This document shows positions 45,245-53,940 of a DNA stretch of 64,000 nucleotides, in pieces. A program made the translations under genes and the position numbers. The stretch is from Bedellia somnulentella (lineage: Eukaryota > Arthropoda > Insecta > Lepidoptera > Bedelliidae). Every line of letters starts with the position of its first letter. Positions within the stretch are counted from its first letter, which is position 1. The DNA lies in contig OY755170.1 of the NCBI GenBank assembly GCA_963576735.1, forward strand, positions 23,544,875 through 23,608,874. Reading direction: 5' to 3'. The notes beneath the pieces are model-generated. The model did not search any database. It saw only the letters and a list, made by a program, of their open reading frames with translations, and had not been told where the DNA came from.

Positions 45245-45263
45245 CACCCCGCGAAGCGGGGTG
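45245..45263. repeat. GCGAAGC hairpin, 8-bp stem
   Basis: CACCCCGC-GAA-GCGGGGTG, perfect. The stem differs from that of the first hairpin while the GCGAAGC core is kept. Confidence 0.92.
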
Positions 45264-45969
45264 ACGTCGACACGCTGTTAGGTCAGGTTAAGTTGTGTAG
45301 GTGTAGGTTCATTTAAAAGAGGGAATGTTAATAAAATAGACCAATAATAGTTTTATAGCATGTCATAATTTGGTTAATTTAGATCCCTACAAATGTAACC
45401 AAAAGTGTTTTTTTAAGATCTTGTTTGTATTTATTTCAGACCTTGGTAATGTTTATAGACAACCCCATTTTAGAATTTATGAAAGCCTATTTTAACTTTT
45501 TTATCCGCCAATAGTTTGTCGCCTTAGAAGAAAATCAATTGCCACAAAAGAAAATCACTGCCAGATAAAATTTAAATAAAACCTCAAAACTCATTAAAAA
45601 GCCGCCGCTTTCTAGTTAAGATGCTACCTCTAATTAGTCGCCAAAGTAGATTATTTACTATCCATTTTCAGTTTTTTTACGACCCGGAATGGTATCAATT
45701 TGTCGCCGCGTTAAATACATGCCTTTTTTATTTACAGCGCGAAAAGCATAGATCAGATGTTTTTTTTTATTTCTTATTTTCACTGAAGTAAAGAATCTCA
45801 TTCTATACATTCTCAGTTTGAACTAGGTACGACAATTTTTAATTATTATTTTTTTTGAAAATTACTGTATTTTAGATAGGCATTCCATGGGCAAAGTTGT
45901 TTAGTTTGATGTCCTTTATCGATTTATAATATAAAAGGGTATGTTATAAAAGCGAGGTCTAGGCCAATT

Positions 45970-46268
45970 GTTTGTCGTTGACTTCTCCATGTGACAGCTG
46001 CTCCAGAGAGTATGCATACCATACCAGAAGTTGATCTAGCAGTTGGTTCGTCTCCAGCGAAGTCAGAGTCCGAGTAACATATTAAGTTGCTAGGTGAATT
46101 CATCGTATGTCTATACACAAGACCTTTGTCTGCGGTTCCTTTTAAATAACGGAGTATCCGTTTGATCAAAGCAATGTCTTGTGTAGTTGGAGTCTCAAGA
46201 TTTCTTGATGTTTTGCTTACAGCATAAGCTATGTCGAGCCTCGTGCCCACTGCTAAGTAAGTCAACAG
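45970..46268 (-). pseudogene. copia RNase H fragment
   Basis: Keeps LTYLAVGTRLDIAYAVSK, IKRILRYLKGTADKGL, the RNase H start YSDSDFAGDEPTARSTSG and AVTWRSQRQ, then runs into the AATTGGCC element. It lost several bases and the frame at the join with the RT part (46268 against 47412), where the MITE with its duplication lies. Confidence 0.85.
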
Positions 46269-46276
46269 CCTGTCTG

Positions 46277-47403
46277 TAGAGCATGCAATTATCGAAAGTT
46301 TTCGATAATCGATAAATCGATATTCTTTGTTCTTTTTTTCGATAATTATCGATAATTACCGGTATTTGGAAAAATATATATATTATTAAAATTTAAAGTA
46401 TAACTCCTTCCGGTTAAATATGTTACAATAAAGGAAACCATATAGCAATTTCGAATGTTTTTTTTATTAAATCTTCAAACAGAATCAACAATCAGCCTTA
46501 ATGTTTTCTAGCTTTAATATAGCTCAATCTTTAAACAATTAAAATTAAAATGAAGATAAACATTGAAACATTAGTTCAGTTCAGTTCAGTACAACGTACA
46601 TAGAAAGAAAATCATTTTAAAAGAGGAAATAACAATATGTATGTAGTCATATTTGTTTGTGAAAGACAATAACTTAATAACTTAGGTACATCATTATTAA
46701 CTAACTACTAAGTAACTAATATACCTACATACTATACTAGAATTTGTCTGAGCTCTTTTTATATACATTCACAAAGTTAATTTTGTCTTTATTGGACATG
46801 GCGAATTGCAGTGTGTGTGATGTATGTGTAACTAGAACAAAAAAGGCAAAAATCAGGATAGGTAAAATGAAACCTAATTTCGTAAATATCTTCTAATATA
46901 TAGATAAGAAATGAAGACTGTCAAGTGAAATGAACTATAAATATGACTGAAACGAGTAATTCGTTATCAATAATGATATCCCCTAAAAGACTTAGATTCC
47001 AGGGGCTTAAAGCCAATAATAAAAAAAAAAAAGTAGAACAATAACATTTTGAAGTACCTATTTTTATAAAGGTATTAACGACTAACTAACTAAGTATTAT
47101 ATGATTATTATAAGCAAAGAAATATAACAAAATACAATAATCCAAATCAGAATTTTATACACCACAAAACAAACATACACAAAATCCAGCTGATGAATGA
47201 ATGAACCGAATGAACGATCGATAGAGTCAGTAGGAATGGGGTGTTGAAATGAGAGATGCGACAAAATAATTGATACATATATCGATTATTAATAAAAGTA
47301 CCAATTTTATCGTTTATCGGTAATTTTATCGGATTTCTTCGATAATTATCGATGAGAAAATGGAAACGTTAATCGATTATCGGTTATCGGTTTGAATGCT
47401 CTA
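46277..47403. mobile_element. hAT-type MITE in copia, with TATCGATA-like subterminal repeats
   Basis: 1127 bp, ends TAGAGCATGCAATTATCG and TAGAGCATTCAAACCG (read inward), flanked by the perfect 8-bp duplication CCTGTCTG (46269-46276 and 47404-47411). Both subterminal regions are packed with CGATAATCGATA, TTATCGATAATTACCGG and CCGATAATCGATTAACG. The interior is AT-rich and non-coding. Removing it rejoins the copia pol region except for a small old deletion. Confidence 0.92.
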
Positions 47404-47411
47404 CCTGTCTG

Positions 47412-48455
47412 TATGGGAAAACAGTATTGAGATCGGATTCTGGATTTTCAATGTTTTCTTTCGCTATCGGGTTTTCTTTCACTATCGGCGTTTGTGCCGG
47501 TTTGCAGTTTGTCATTCCAAACCTTTCTAGAACCTTTTGTAGGTTAGCTCGTTGGCAAAGAGTGACTTTTCCTTTTTCAGGTTTTATCTCAATACCCAAA
47601 AAATAGGACGCATTTTTCGTCGTGATTTTAAATTTTGATTTGAGCTCTTCTATAAACTCATCTCCAGCATCAGTGGTATTAGACGCTACGAGTCCATCGT
47701 CACCGTATAATCCAATCAAGACTTTCGATTTTCCTCTTATTCTGAAGTACAGACAAGGGTCAGCTTCACTTTGTTGAAAGCCTTTCCTTTTCAGAAAATC
47801 GGCAATGCAGGAGTTCCAACATCGCGGAGCTTGTTTCAAACCGTAAAGACTACGATTGAGTTTACAAACTCTTCCAGTTCCATCTTGGAAACCTTCGGGC
47901 TGTTTGACGTATATTTCTTCCTGGACTGTTCCATTTAGGAATGCTGTTGATACATCAAACTGGCGTAATTTCAAATTTTCTTTTACTGCAATTGCTATGA
48001 TTGCTCTTATAGTGCTAAGTCGAGCAACGGGACTAAACGTCTTATCGTAATCCACGCCTTGTTGTTGTGAATAACCTTTTACTACTACTCTGGCTTTAAA
48101 TTTGTCAATAGAGCCATCTGGATTTGTTTTCAGTTTATAAACCCATTTGCATGGTAGTGCTTTTCTTCCTTTTGGTAAATCCACTAAATCCCATGTTTGG
48201 TTCTCTCTTAGTGAATTTATCTCACTTAGCATGGCATCACGCCATTTTTCCTTATAAGCTGAGTCCAATGCTTGTTTGTAAGTCACTGGGTCTGCAGGTG
48301 AATTTTCGATTTCAGCGACAGCTGCCAGTACGAAGTCATCATACCGTAAAGCTGATCTTTCTCTGAGATTGTAAGGTTCAGGTTCTGCTGTAGCTTCATG
48401 ATCAGATGTTTCGTAGTAGTCCTCTTGTTCTAGTCTAGTCTAGTTCATCATCATT
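47412..48455 (-). pseudogene. copia reverse transcriptase
   Basis: A long open stretch: NLRERSALRYDDFVLAA, WRDAMLSEINSLRENQTWDL, KWVYKLKTNPDGSIDKFKAR, YDKTFSPVARLSTIRAI, FDVSTAFLNGTVQEEIYVKQ, GLKQAPRCWN, then IGLYGDDGLVAS at the active site, where copia elements normally have YVDD. The VTYKQALDS region is preceded in frame by coding sequence up to a stop at about 48456. It is cut by the MITE at 47411. Confidence 0.88.
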
Positions 48456-48777
48456 TTCAGTTTCATCATGAATGTTTTCAATCTGTTGTGTAGAATCTGG
48501 AACACATACGTTTTCTTCAGAGTCGTCTTGTTCTATGTGAGCATCGCTAATCCCATCAATGTTAATATGAGTTTTCTTAGGTTCTGATACCGGGTTACAG
48601 TCAGTGTTTTTAGTGTATGCAAAATCATCAAAGTTGTTAATAGGGCTTGAGTAAAAATTCGTTTTTACTACTCTTACATCTTTCGATATGAAATTCTTAC
48701 GTTTGGATGGAACATATATTCTAAATGCTTTGCTGGTACTTGAGTATCCAACAAATATGCCAGGAATTGCTTATGAA
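48456..48777 (-). pseudogene. copia integrase C-terminal part and linker
   Basis: Frame reading PGIFVGYSSTSKAFRIYVPS, SKDVRVVKTNFYSS and then an acidic linker. It is separated from the catalytic core by a deletion with a frameshift at about 48778. Confidence 0.7.
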
Positions 48778-49362
48778 TCAAATTTTCGACGTCGTGCGAT
48801 CCCGTGCTCCTTCAAATAAGCGTCGAAGTTGGCGTTGATATATTCTGTTCCAGTAATCCGATTGTAAATGTTTCACTTTGTTGCCCGTAAACTTTTCCAT
48901 TACATTTTTGTATTCTTTAAATTTTTCTAGTACTTCTGACTTATTTTTCATAAGGTAGACGCTTGAATATCTACTGTAATCGTCAATGAAAGTAACAAAG
49001 TATCGAATTTTACCATTTCTAGGAGTGAATGGACCACATACGTCACTGTGGACAATCTCCAGGCGTTCGGTAGTTCTGGGATTTGTTTTTTGTGGAGGGC
49101 TTGGTACTCGAGTCATTTTAGCTTCAATACAGATCTTGCAGTCTGACAAAGTCTCGTTTTTGTTGAAGTTCAGGCCAATCAATGTTTCATTATTGAGTGC
49201 CATGTGAAGATCTTTGTCATTCATGTGTCCAAGTTTCCTATGCCAGTCTTGTATGAAGCCTTGTTTTATGTTTGAAGTATCAGGCGTTGCTGCATATTTC
49301 CGTTCTATTTTTGGTGACTTGACATAAAAGAGACCACTGTTGTTAAACTTTACTGCAGTCAT
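48778..49362 (-). pseudogene. copia integrase: zinc-binding and catalytic core
   Basis: WHRKLGHMNDKDLHMAL with a downstream C-x2-C (CKIC) forms the HHCC module. The core has EIVHSDVCGPF and YFVTFIDDYSR, then HLQSD (second catalytic Asp), after which the frame shifts: the intended continuation (GTEYINANFDAYLKEHG) lies in another frame. The catalytic Glu side is therefore lost. Confidence 0.85.
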
Positions 49363-49371
49363 TAGTATATC

Positions 49372-49770
49372 TCATTTCTTGTTGCGTATAGTAGCTTTGT
49401 AATTTTTGAATGTAACGGAAGCTCCATGTTCAGTCATTTTCGGCACGGATAGTAAATTCTTGCATAGAGAGGGTACGTACAGAGTATTTTCCAGATAAAT
49501 TTTCCCATATTCGTTCGTCATGGTAACTCTGCCTTCTCCTTTGATTTCTGTAGAGTTGTTTTCAGATGCGAAATTCAGTTTCCTCGATATAGTCTTCATG
49601 TTTTCAAAGTATTCGTATTGATGTGTTATGTGAGAGGTACAGCCGCTGTCAAGTACCCAGTCGTTTTCATCATATTTGTTTGATATGAGATGAAACTCTT
49701 CTGCATATAGTAAAGATGAAGAACCATCAGTTAATCTGCTTTTGTTATTCTTCCAACAGTTAGAACAAAG
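49372..49770 (-). pseudogene. copia protease and preceding zinc knuckle remnant
   Basis: From the element junction: CSNCWKNNKSRL (half of a zinc knuckle), then NDWVLDSGCTSHITHQYE with the aspartic protease motif DSG, then ENNSTEIKGEGRVTM and YGKIYLENTLYVPSLCKNLL. It is closed by a stop before the integrase module. Confidence 0.82.
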
Positions 49771-50282
49771 GGTCTAGCAGGCTAAGGGAACAAGATTGGC
49801 CCCCGAAGCCGATCTTCCTGATTTTTATGGTGGTGCACCGGTTTCAGCCACGATTACTGTGTGACAAAAATCAGCCCTCGACATTTTTCTATGCACTTGT
49901 ACATGTCTTTAGTAGCTCTTTTTGAGATTTTTTTGGTGGGTGTACCTCTGCGGCAAACGTCAAAAAAATGTACTAAAAAAATAAACTATGATTTTTTGAC
50001 TGAAGTACTATTGGTAGGCCCCCCATAAAAACATGCGATTAAAAGTTCATTTTATTCTCGTTTATCGTGATTTGGTTTGGTTGTTCTAGCTTGCGTAGTT
50101 TATCTAAAATATAAGTTTAAAAAATACCTTAATGATTTGGTAAATGTCAAAAATCTCCAAAACAAAAGAAGATCGAGGGCTGATTTTTGTCACACAGTAA
50201 CCGTGACTGAAACCGGTGCACCACCATAAAAATCAGCCAGATCGGCTTGGGGGCCAATCTTGTTCCCTTAGCCTGCTAGACC
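49771..50282. mobile_element. 512-bp TIR element inserted in copia gag
   Basis: Inverted arms of about 108 bp with few mismatches: GGTCTAGCAGGCTAAGGGAA on the left and its complement on the right. The arms also share GGTGGTGCACCGGTTTCAG and CTGTGTGACAAAAATCAGCC. Outside the arms AACAAAG and CTTTTGTG also pair, so the true ends may be CAAAGGG. No target duplication can be read. No coding capacity; superfamily open. Confidence 0.82.
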
Positions 50283-50288
50283 CTTTTG

Positions 50289-50935
50289 TGCGTCTTTTTC
50301 TGAAAGATTTTGTTACCAGTCTTTTTATTTTACAAATTTTACAAGTTGCGTAGAGTACATTTTCTTCTCCATATGTTTGTGGGTTGTACTCGTTTTGAGT
50401 GTTGCGGTGACGAGCGTCGCTCTCTTCTATTATTTTAATTTTAAGTTCGTCAGGTTTTGGCAAGACGTCTCGCGTGACTCGATGGCAACACGAAAGTTTT
50501 CGTATTCAGAGGATAAACTATATTAGCATCAGTATTGTCAATAGATCCTCATTAATGTTGACATCCATTTCTGCCAATTTGTCAACCGTATCCATGAACT
50601 TGTTCAAATGTGCACGTACATCGCCTCCTTCAAGTTTTGTGAGTATGAGTGACTTAAGGAGAGAAGCTTTACGAGCGGGACCTTTACTTGCATGGATTTC
50701 TTTTAATTTATCCCATAGAGCCTCAGCAGTTGCGCAATTTTTTATGTCTTTTCAAAATAAGTTCAGACCTTGACATTTTGTCTCCTTCGATATCTGCGGC
50801 ACATGCATCTTGAGCTAGGGGCGTTTCAACGTATTTCCAAAGTTTTGATTTTATCAAGACAGCTTCGGCTTGCATAGCCCATGTGTCATACTTTTCTTGA
50901 CCAAGTGGATCAATGTGCAGTGATGTTTTCGGCAT
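50289..50935 (-). pseudogene. copia gag
   Basis: Starts MPKTSLHIDPLGQEKYDTWA and continues QAEAVLIKSKLWKYVETPLA, the typical copia Gag N-terminus. It is frameshifted after about residue 70, then resumes as broken frames (PKPDELKIKIIEESDARHRN, CKICKIKRLV) up to the inserted TIR element. The nucleocapsid knuckle is split by that insertion. Confidence 0.82.
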
Positions 50936-50978
50936 CGTTGATACTTTTATTTATCACTGATCACTGTTATTTATTCGC

Positions 50979-50989
50979 TCTGCTACCAT
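50979..50989 (-). promoter_or_regulatory. copia primer-binding site
   Basis: On the minus strand TGGTAGCAGAG, complementary to the CUCUGCUACCA 3' end of initiator tRNA-Met, lies 44 bp ahead of the Gag start and right after the presumed LTR. This is the usual priming tRNA of Ty1/copia elements. Confidence 0.85.
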
Positions 50990-51180
50990 ATTAAGTAATT
51001 TAAAGTTAAGGAAAATACGATAGATATGCAAGTTGAAGGCATTTATATATTTTAGTAATTTGACAGTAAACAGTAAACAGATCTATCCAAAGGTTACTAT
51101 GCAACGACACTAATCTATGGTCACTTAACACACAGACTTTTCAGGTTAGCATTATGTCTACAAACTAAACAGAGATGTTG
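50990..51180 (-). repeat. copia 5' LTR (end approximate)
   Basis: Sequence ahead of the PBS, with a TATA-type box (ATATATAAATG, about 51034-51045). The outer end is cut or hidden by the Helitron-like repeat that starts at 51183. The canonical TG…CA ends are not clear. Confidence 0.6.
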
Positions 51181-51182
51181 TA

Positions 51183-51730
51183 TCTATACTAATATTATAA
51201 AGCGGAAGAGTTTGTTTGTTTGAACGCTAGGATCTCAGGAACTACCCAATCAAATTTAAAAATTATTTTTGTGTTGGATAGTCCATTTATTGAGGAAGGT
51301 TTTAGGCTATATATCATCACGCTGCGACCAACAAGAGCTAACTATCAGCGAGTAATGTTGCAAAAACGGGTTTAATTATTCATACTTTAAGGCTTCCGTT
51401 GTGTGCGCTGCGTAAACGGTTTAAGTTACCAAAAAAAATGTATGAAAGAATTATTTATCTTTAAATGATATAATAAAATAAATTCGCGACAGTATATGTC
51501 TAACTTTTAAGATTCACTTACTATAACCATTTTTATGGTAAAGAAATTTGGTAGAATTTAATGCATTATTGCGATAATGTTTTATCAACATAATATTAAT
51601 CCTTATCCAAATAAATATGTTGTTGATTGAGAACAAAATTGACCTTGACATCACTTAATTTAAATAAATATCTTAGAAGATAATACAATTTTAAAATTAC
51701 ACCGTAACAAAATTGATTGTTACCTCACAT
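51183..51730 (+). mobile_element. Helitron-like non-autonomous element, copy 2
   Basis: TCTATACTAATATTATAAAG start and the same body as 15861-16450 with scattered changes and small indels. The right end lacks the GC-rich terminus of copy 1, so it is 3'-truncated or ends at about 51720. Confidence 0.6.
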
Positions 51731-52611
51731 ACCAACATATTTAAAATAAAATTATAAATGTGAAAGTTTAGATTTTTGTATGTTTGTGTGTTTGTAGCTA
51801 AATGAAGACTAATTCACAGAACGTATTTAAAATAAAATTTACAGGAAGCCAGATAGTGATCCCAATTAACACAATAGGACACTATATATTCCAGAAAAAT
51901 TAAGAGATCAATAAATTTTCTTAAAAAATGGCCAAACAAGTTAGTCAATGCTCAGCCGAAACTACTATACTTATAAACTTAAAAATTATACAGCGAAAAA
52001 ATTGTGAGGACACTATGAAAAACACCTTTTTTCTCATCGCATGACAGAGACCCTCAACGGTTCAGTTAAATGTTTCAGTTTGACGACGTGAAAGTCTAAA
52101 TTTTGACAGTACGAAGTCTGTGGGGTCATCATTAATAAAGTTGATGGGATGACCAATGGTGATCAATTCTTCTATTCAAAATATTGGTTTGGTATATTGC
52201 ATTCTGAGCATTTCTAATCTGATTCATTCAAACAAACTAATAGTGCACCCAAAGTGCACCTGAGAAAAAGAGTTGACTAAAATATAAGTTTGTTTCTCAT
52301 TGAATTATGACGCCATCTAGTAGTAGATTCGTGGAAGCGTTAGGATTGGCAAAAAAGCTAAGTAAGGCGGACCCGACATATTAAATACCTACCCTTGCCG
52401 TCACCAAGATGGCGCTAGTCTCACCCTTTCTAAAATTACAGAGAAAAATATTCTGATATCTATTTATTAATGTATTTTATCAATTCCTAGGTACTACTAA
52501 ACATTTTTGTGAAGCCAGATTTACAATTCCAACATAGTTAATCAAGTATTAACGTTTCAAATGAAGGCTACTTGGATAGTGCAATTAATTTTAACATTTT
52601 ACAAGGGGCAT
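51731..52611. other. unassigned stretch
   Basis: No gene or named repeat recognised. Confidence 0.4.
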
Positions 52612-53280
52612 GCCAAAATAAACTAGATACTCAAAAATTATAAAATTTATTCTTTATTACAATTATCAATCTTTTAAAACATTCACCCTGAGCACGTATA
52701 CACTTTTCCATACGTCTGAACCAATTGGAAAATACTCGAAATTATAGGCAATCAGCGCATCTTCTTTGCTTTCAAACCTCTTCCCCTTTAGTTTTTCTTT
52801 GATTTTTGGAGACAAGTAAAAATCACAAAGCGCTAGGTCAGGGAAATATGGCGGGTGAGGGAGAATAGACACATTTTTCGAGTTGAAAAAGTCTAGTGTT
52901 CTGGCAGACGTGTGCGGCGTCGCATTTCCGTGGTGCCGGATTCCTGACTTCAGTCGCTTGTCACACCAAACTAATACTGACTGTTGGAGCACAAACTGTC
53001 ACATACCATTCGGAGTTCACCGTTCTTTCATTCTCTAGCACAACAGTAGCAATATGACCCGTTTTGCAGAAAAACGAGGTGACCATTTGTTTCTGTGTGC
53101 TTCGTGCACGGCGACATTTCATTGGAGTTGGCTCGTCTTCAAAGCACCATACAGTCGACTGTCGCTTTGATTCGGGATCATAGTTATATAGCCATGTTTC
53201 GTCACCAGTCAGTATATCATATAAGTTTTTTCTCGCCTCCGCTGAATTTGTTAGATTTTGTATCATTAGCCCAGCGTACT
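52612..53280 (-). pseudogene. mariner transposase, 5'-truncated and inactivated
   Basis: Minus strand: YDILTGDETWLYNYDPESKR (first catalytic Asp), STVWCFEDEPTP, RARSTQKQMVTSFF, KTGHIATVVLENERTVNSEW, a frameshift, then HHGNATPHTSARTLDFF, where the second catalytic Asp of the HHDNA motif is Gly, then HPPYFPDLALCDFYLSP (third Asp). The DD34D spacing marks mariner. The N-terminal DNA-binding half is missing. The AT-rich stretch GGGGCATGCCAAAATAAACT at 52602-52621 is probably the 3' inverted terminal repeat. Confidence 0.88.
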
Positions 53281-53457
53281 TATATAGTTTAATGGAGGTC
53301 AGTGGACTGTAATAATAAAGGTATATTTTTGTTTTAGATCTTTAAATTATTATTCTTTAAATAAATTCAAATATATGATAAAACATTATTATCTTCTATC
53401 ATCACAATATTAAAGTTACGGTATAGTTAACAAATTGGCGAAAATGTCAAATACATG
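53281..53457. other. unassigned spacer
   Basis: Nothing recognised. Confidence 0.4.
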
Positions 53458-53940
53458 AATTCGGTATGCAAAGCTTTACCAAAGTGATGCTCATTACAGA
53501 ACCATTTCGAGATATTATGTTATTAAACAATATTTTCGTGGAATTAAATCAAATAAATCAAAAAACTGTAACAGTGTTAGACCTTCAATTTCATTTCAAA
53601 GACATTTGTTTTTGCAGTTTATAAATAAAATATCGATAATCATAGGTTTTTTATTTATTAAATCGTAATATTATCATTTGAAATCACAAATACGTGTTTT
53701 TTTTTGCAATTAGCAATATTTTTATTAAACATTTCCCTTCATTTGCATGTCGCTGAGTCGTGTTCGATCGAGTGAGTGTCATGTTCGATCGATGAGGTCA
53801 TTGAGAACAAAAGATGAACAATCTTTAAAAAATCATAACTTTACAATTACTCATTTTAAATGAAAAATATTCAAACTAGTCTTTTATTTTTGTGTTTGCT
53901 ATTGAATAAATACCAAAACAATAACTTTGCATACCGAATT
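53458..53940. mobile_element. MITE with perfect 16-bp TIRs
   Basis: AATTCGGTATGCAAAG at 53458-53473 and its exact complement CTTTGCATACCGAATT at 53925-53940. The 483-bp interior is AT-rich and non-coding. No target duplication is evident, so superfamily is open. Confidence 0.7.

Larger units (their letters stand above)
44560..45725. mobile_element. X2: composite element with dispersed GGCAAC motifs
   Basis: Left side: GGCAACTAAAAT, GGCAACTTTCTATTAA, AGCAACTATTAAAC, GGCGACAAATT, GGCAACTATTGG, GGCAGCGATTT. Right side: inverted versions such as TTTGTCGCCTTAGAA, TTAGTCGCCAAAG and AATTTGTCGCCGCG. The ends pair as TATTTAACACGGCAAC against TATTTAACGCGGCGAC. The centre has two GCGAAGC hairpins and TAGGTTAGG runs. 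It has the same plan as X1 with a different motif. Confidence 0.55.
44193..45969. mobile_element. AATTGGCC element with about 250-bp TIRs
   Basis: The left arm from AATTGGCCTAGACCTCGCTT (44193) returns inverted up to AGCGAGGTCTAGGCCAATT (45969). The arms share CATCAAA, GCCTATGGAATGCCTATC / GCCCATGGAATGCCTATC and ACATCTGAT over about 250 bp. The interior holds X2. The right end abuts the copia RNase H region, so it probably inserted there, but the copia sequence does not resume on the left and no target duplication is found. No transposase. Confidence 0.7.
45970..51180 (-). mobile_element. Ty1/copia retrotransposon, dead and interrupted
   Basis: Reads right to left: 5' LTR (about 50990-51180), PBS, Gag, protease, integrase, reverse transcriptase, partial RNase H. 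The domain order (integrase before RT) defines Ty1/copia. It is broken by a TIR element (49771-50282), a hAT MITE (46277-47403), a deletion within integrase, several frameshifts, and loss of its 3' end at 45969 where another element begins. No 3' LTR was found, so insertion age cannot be read from LTR divergence. Confidence 0.88.
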
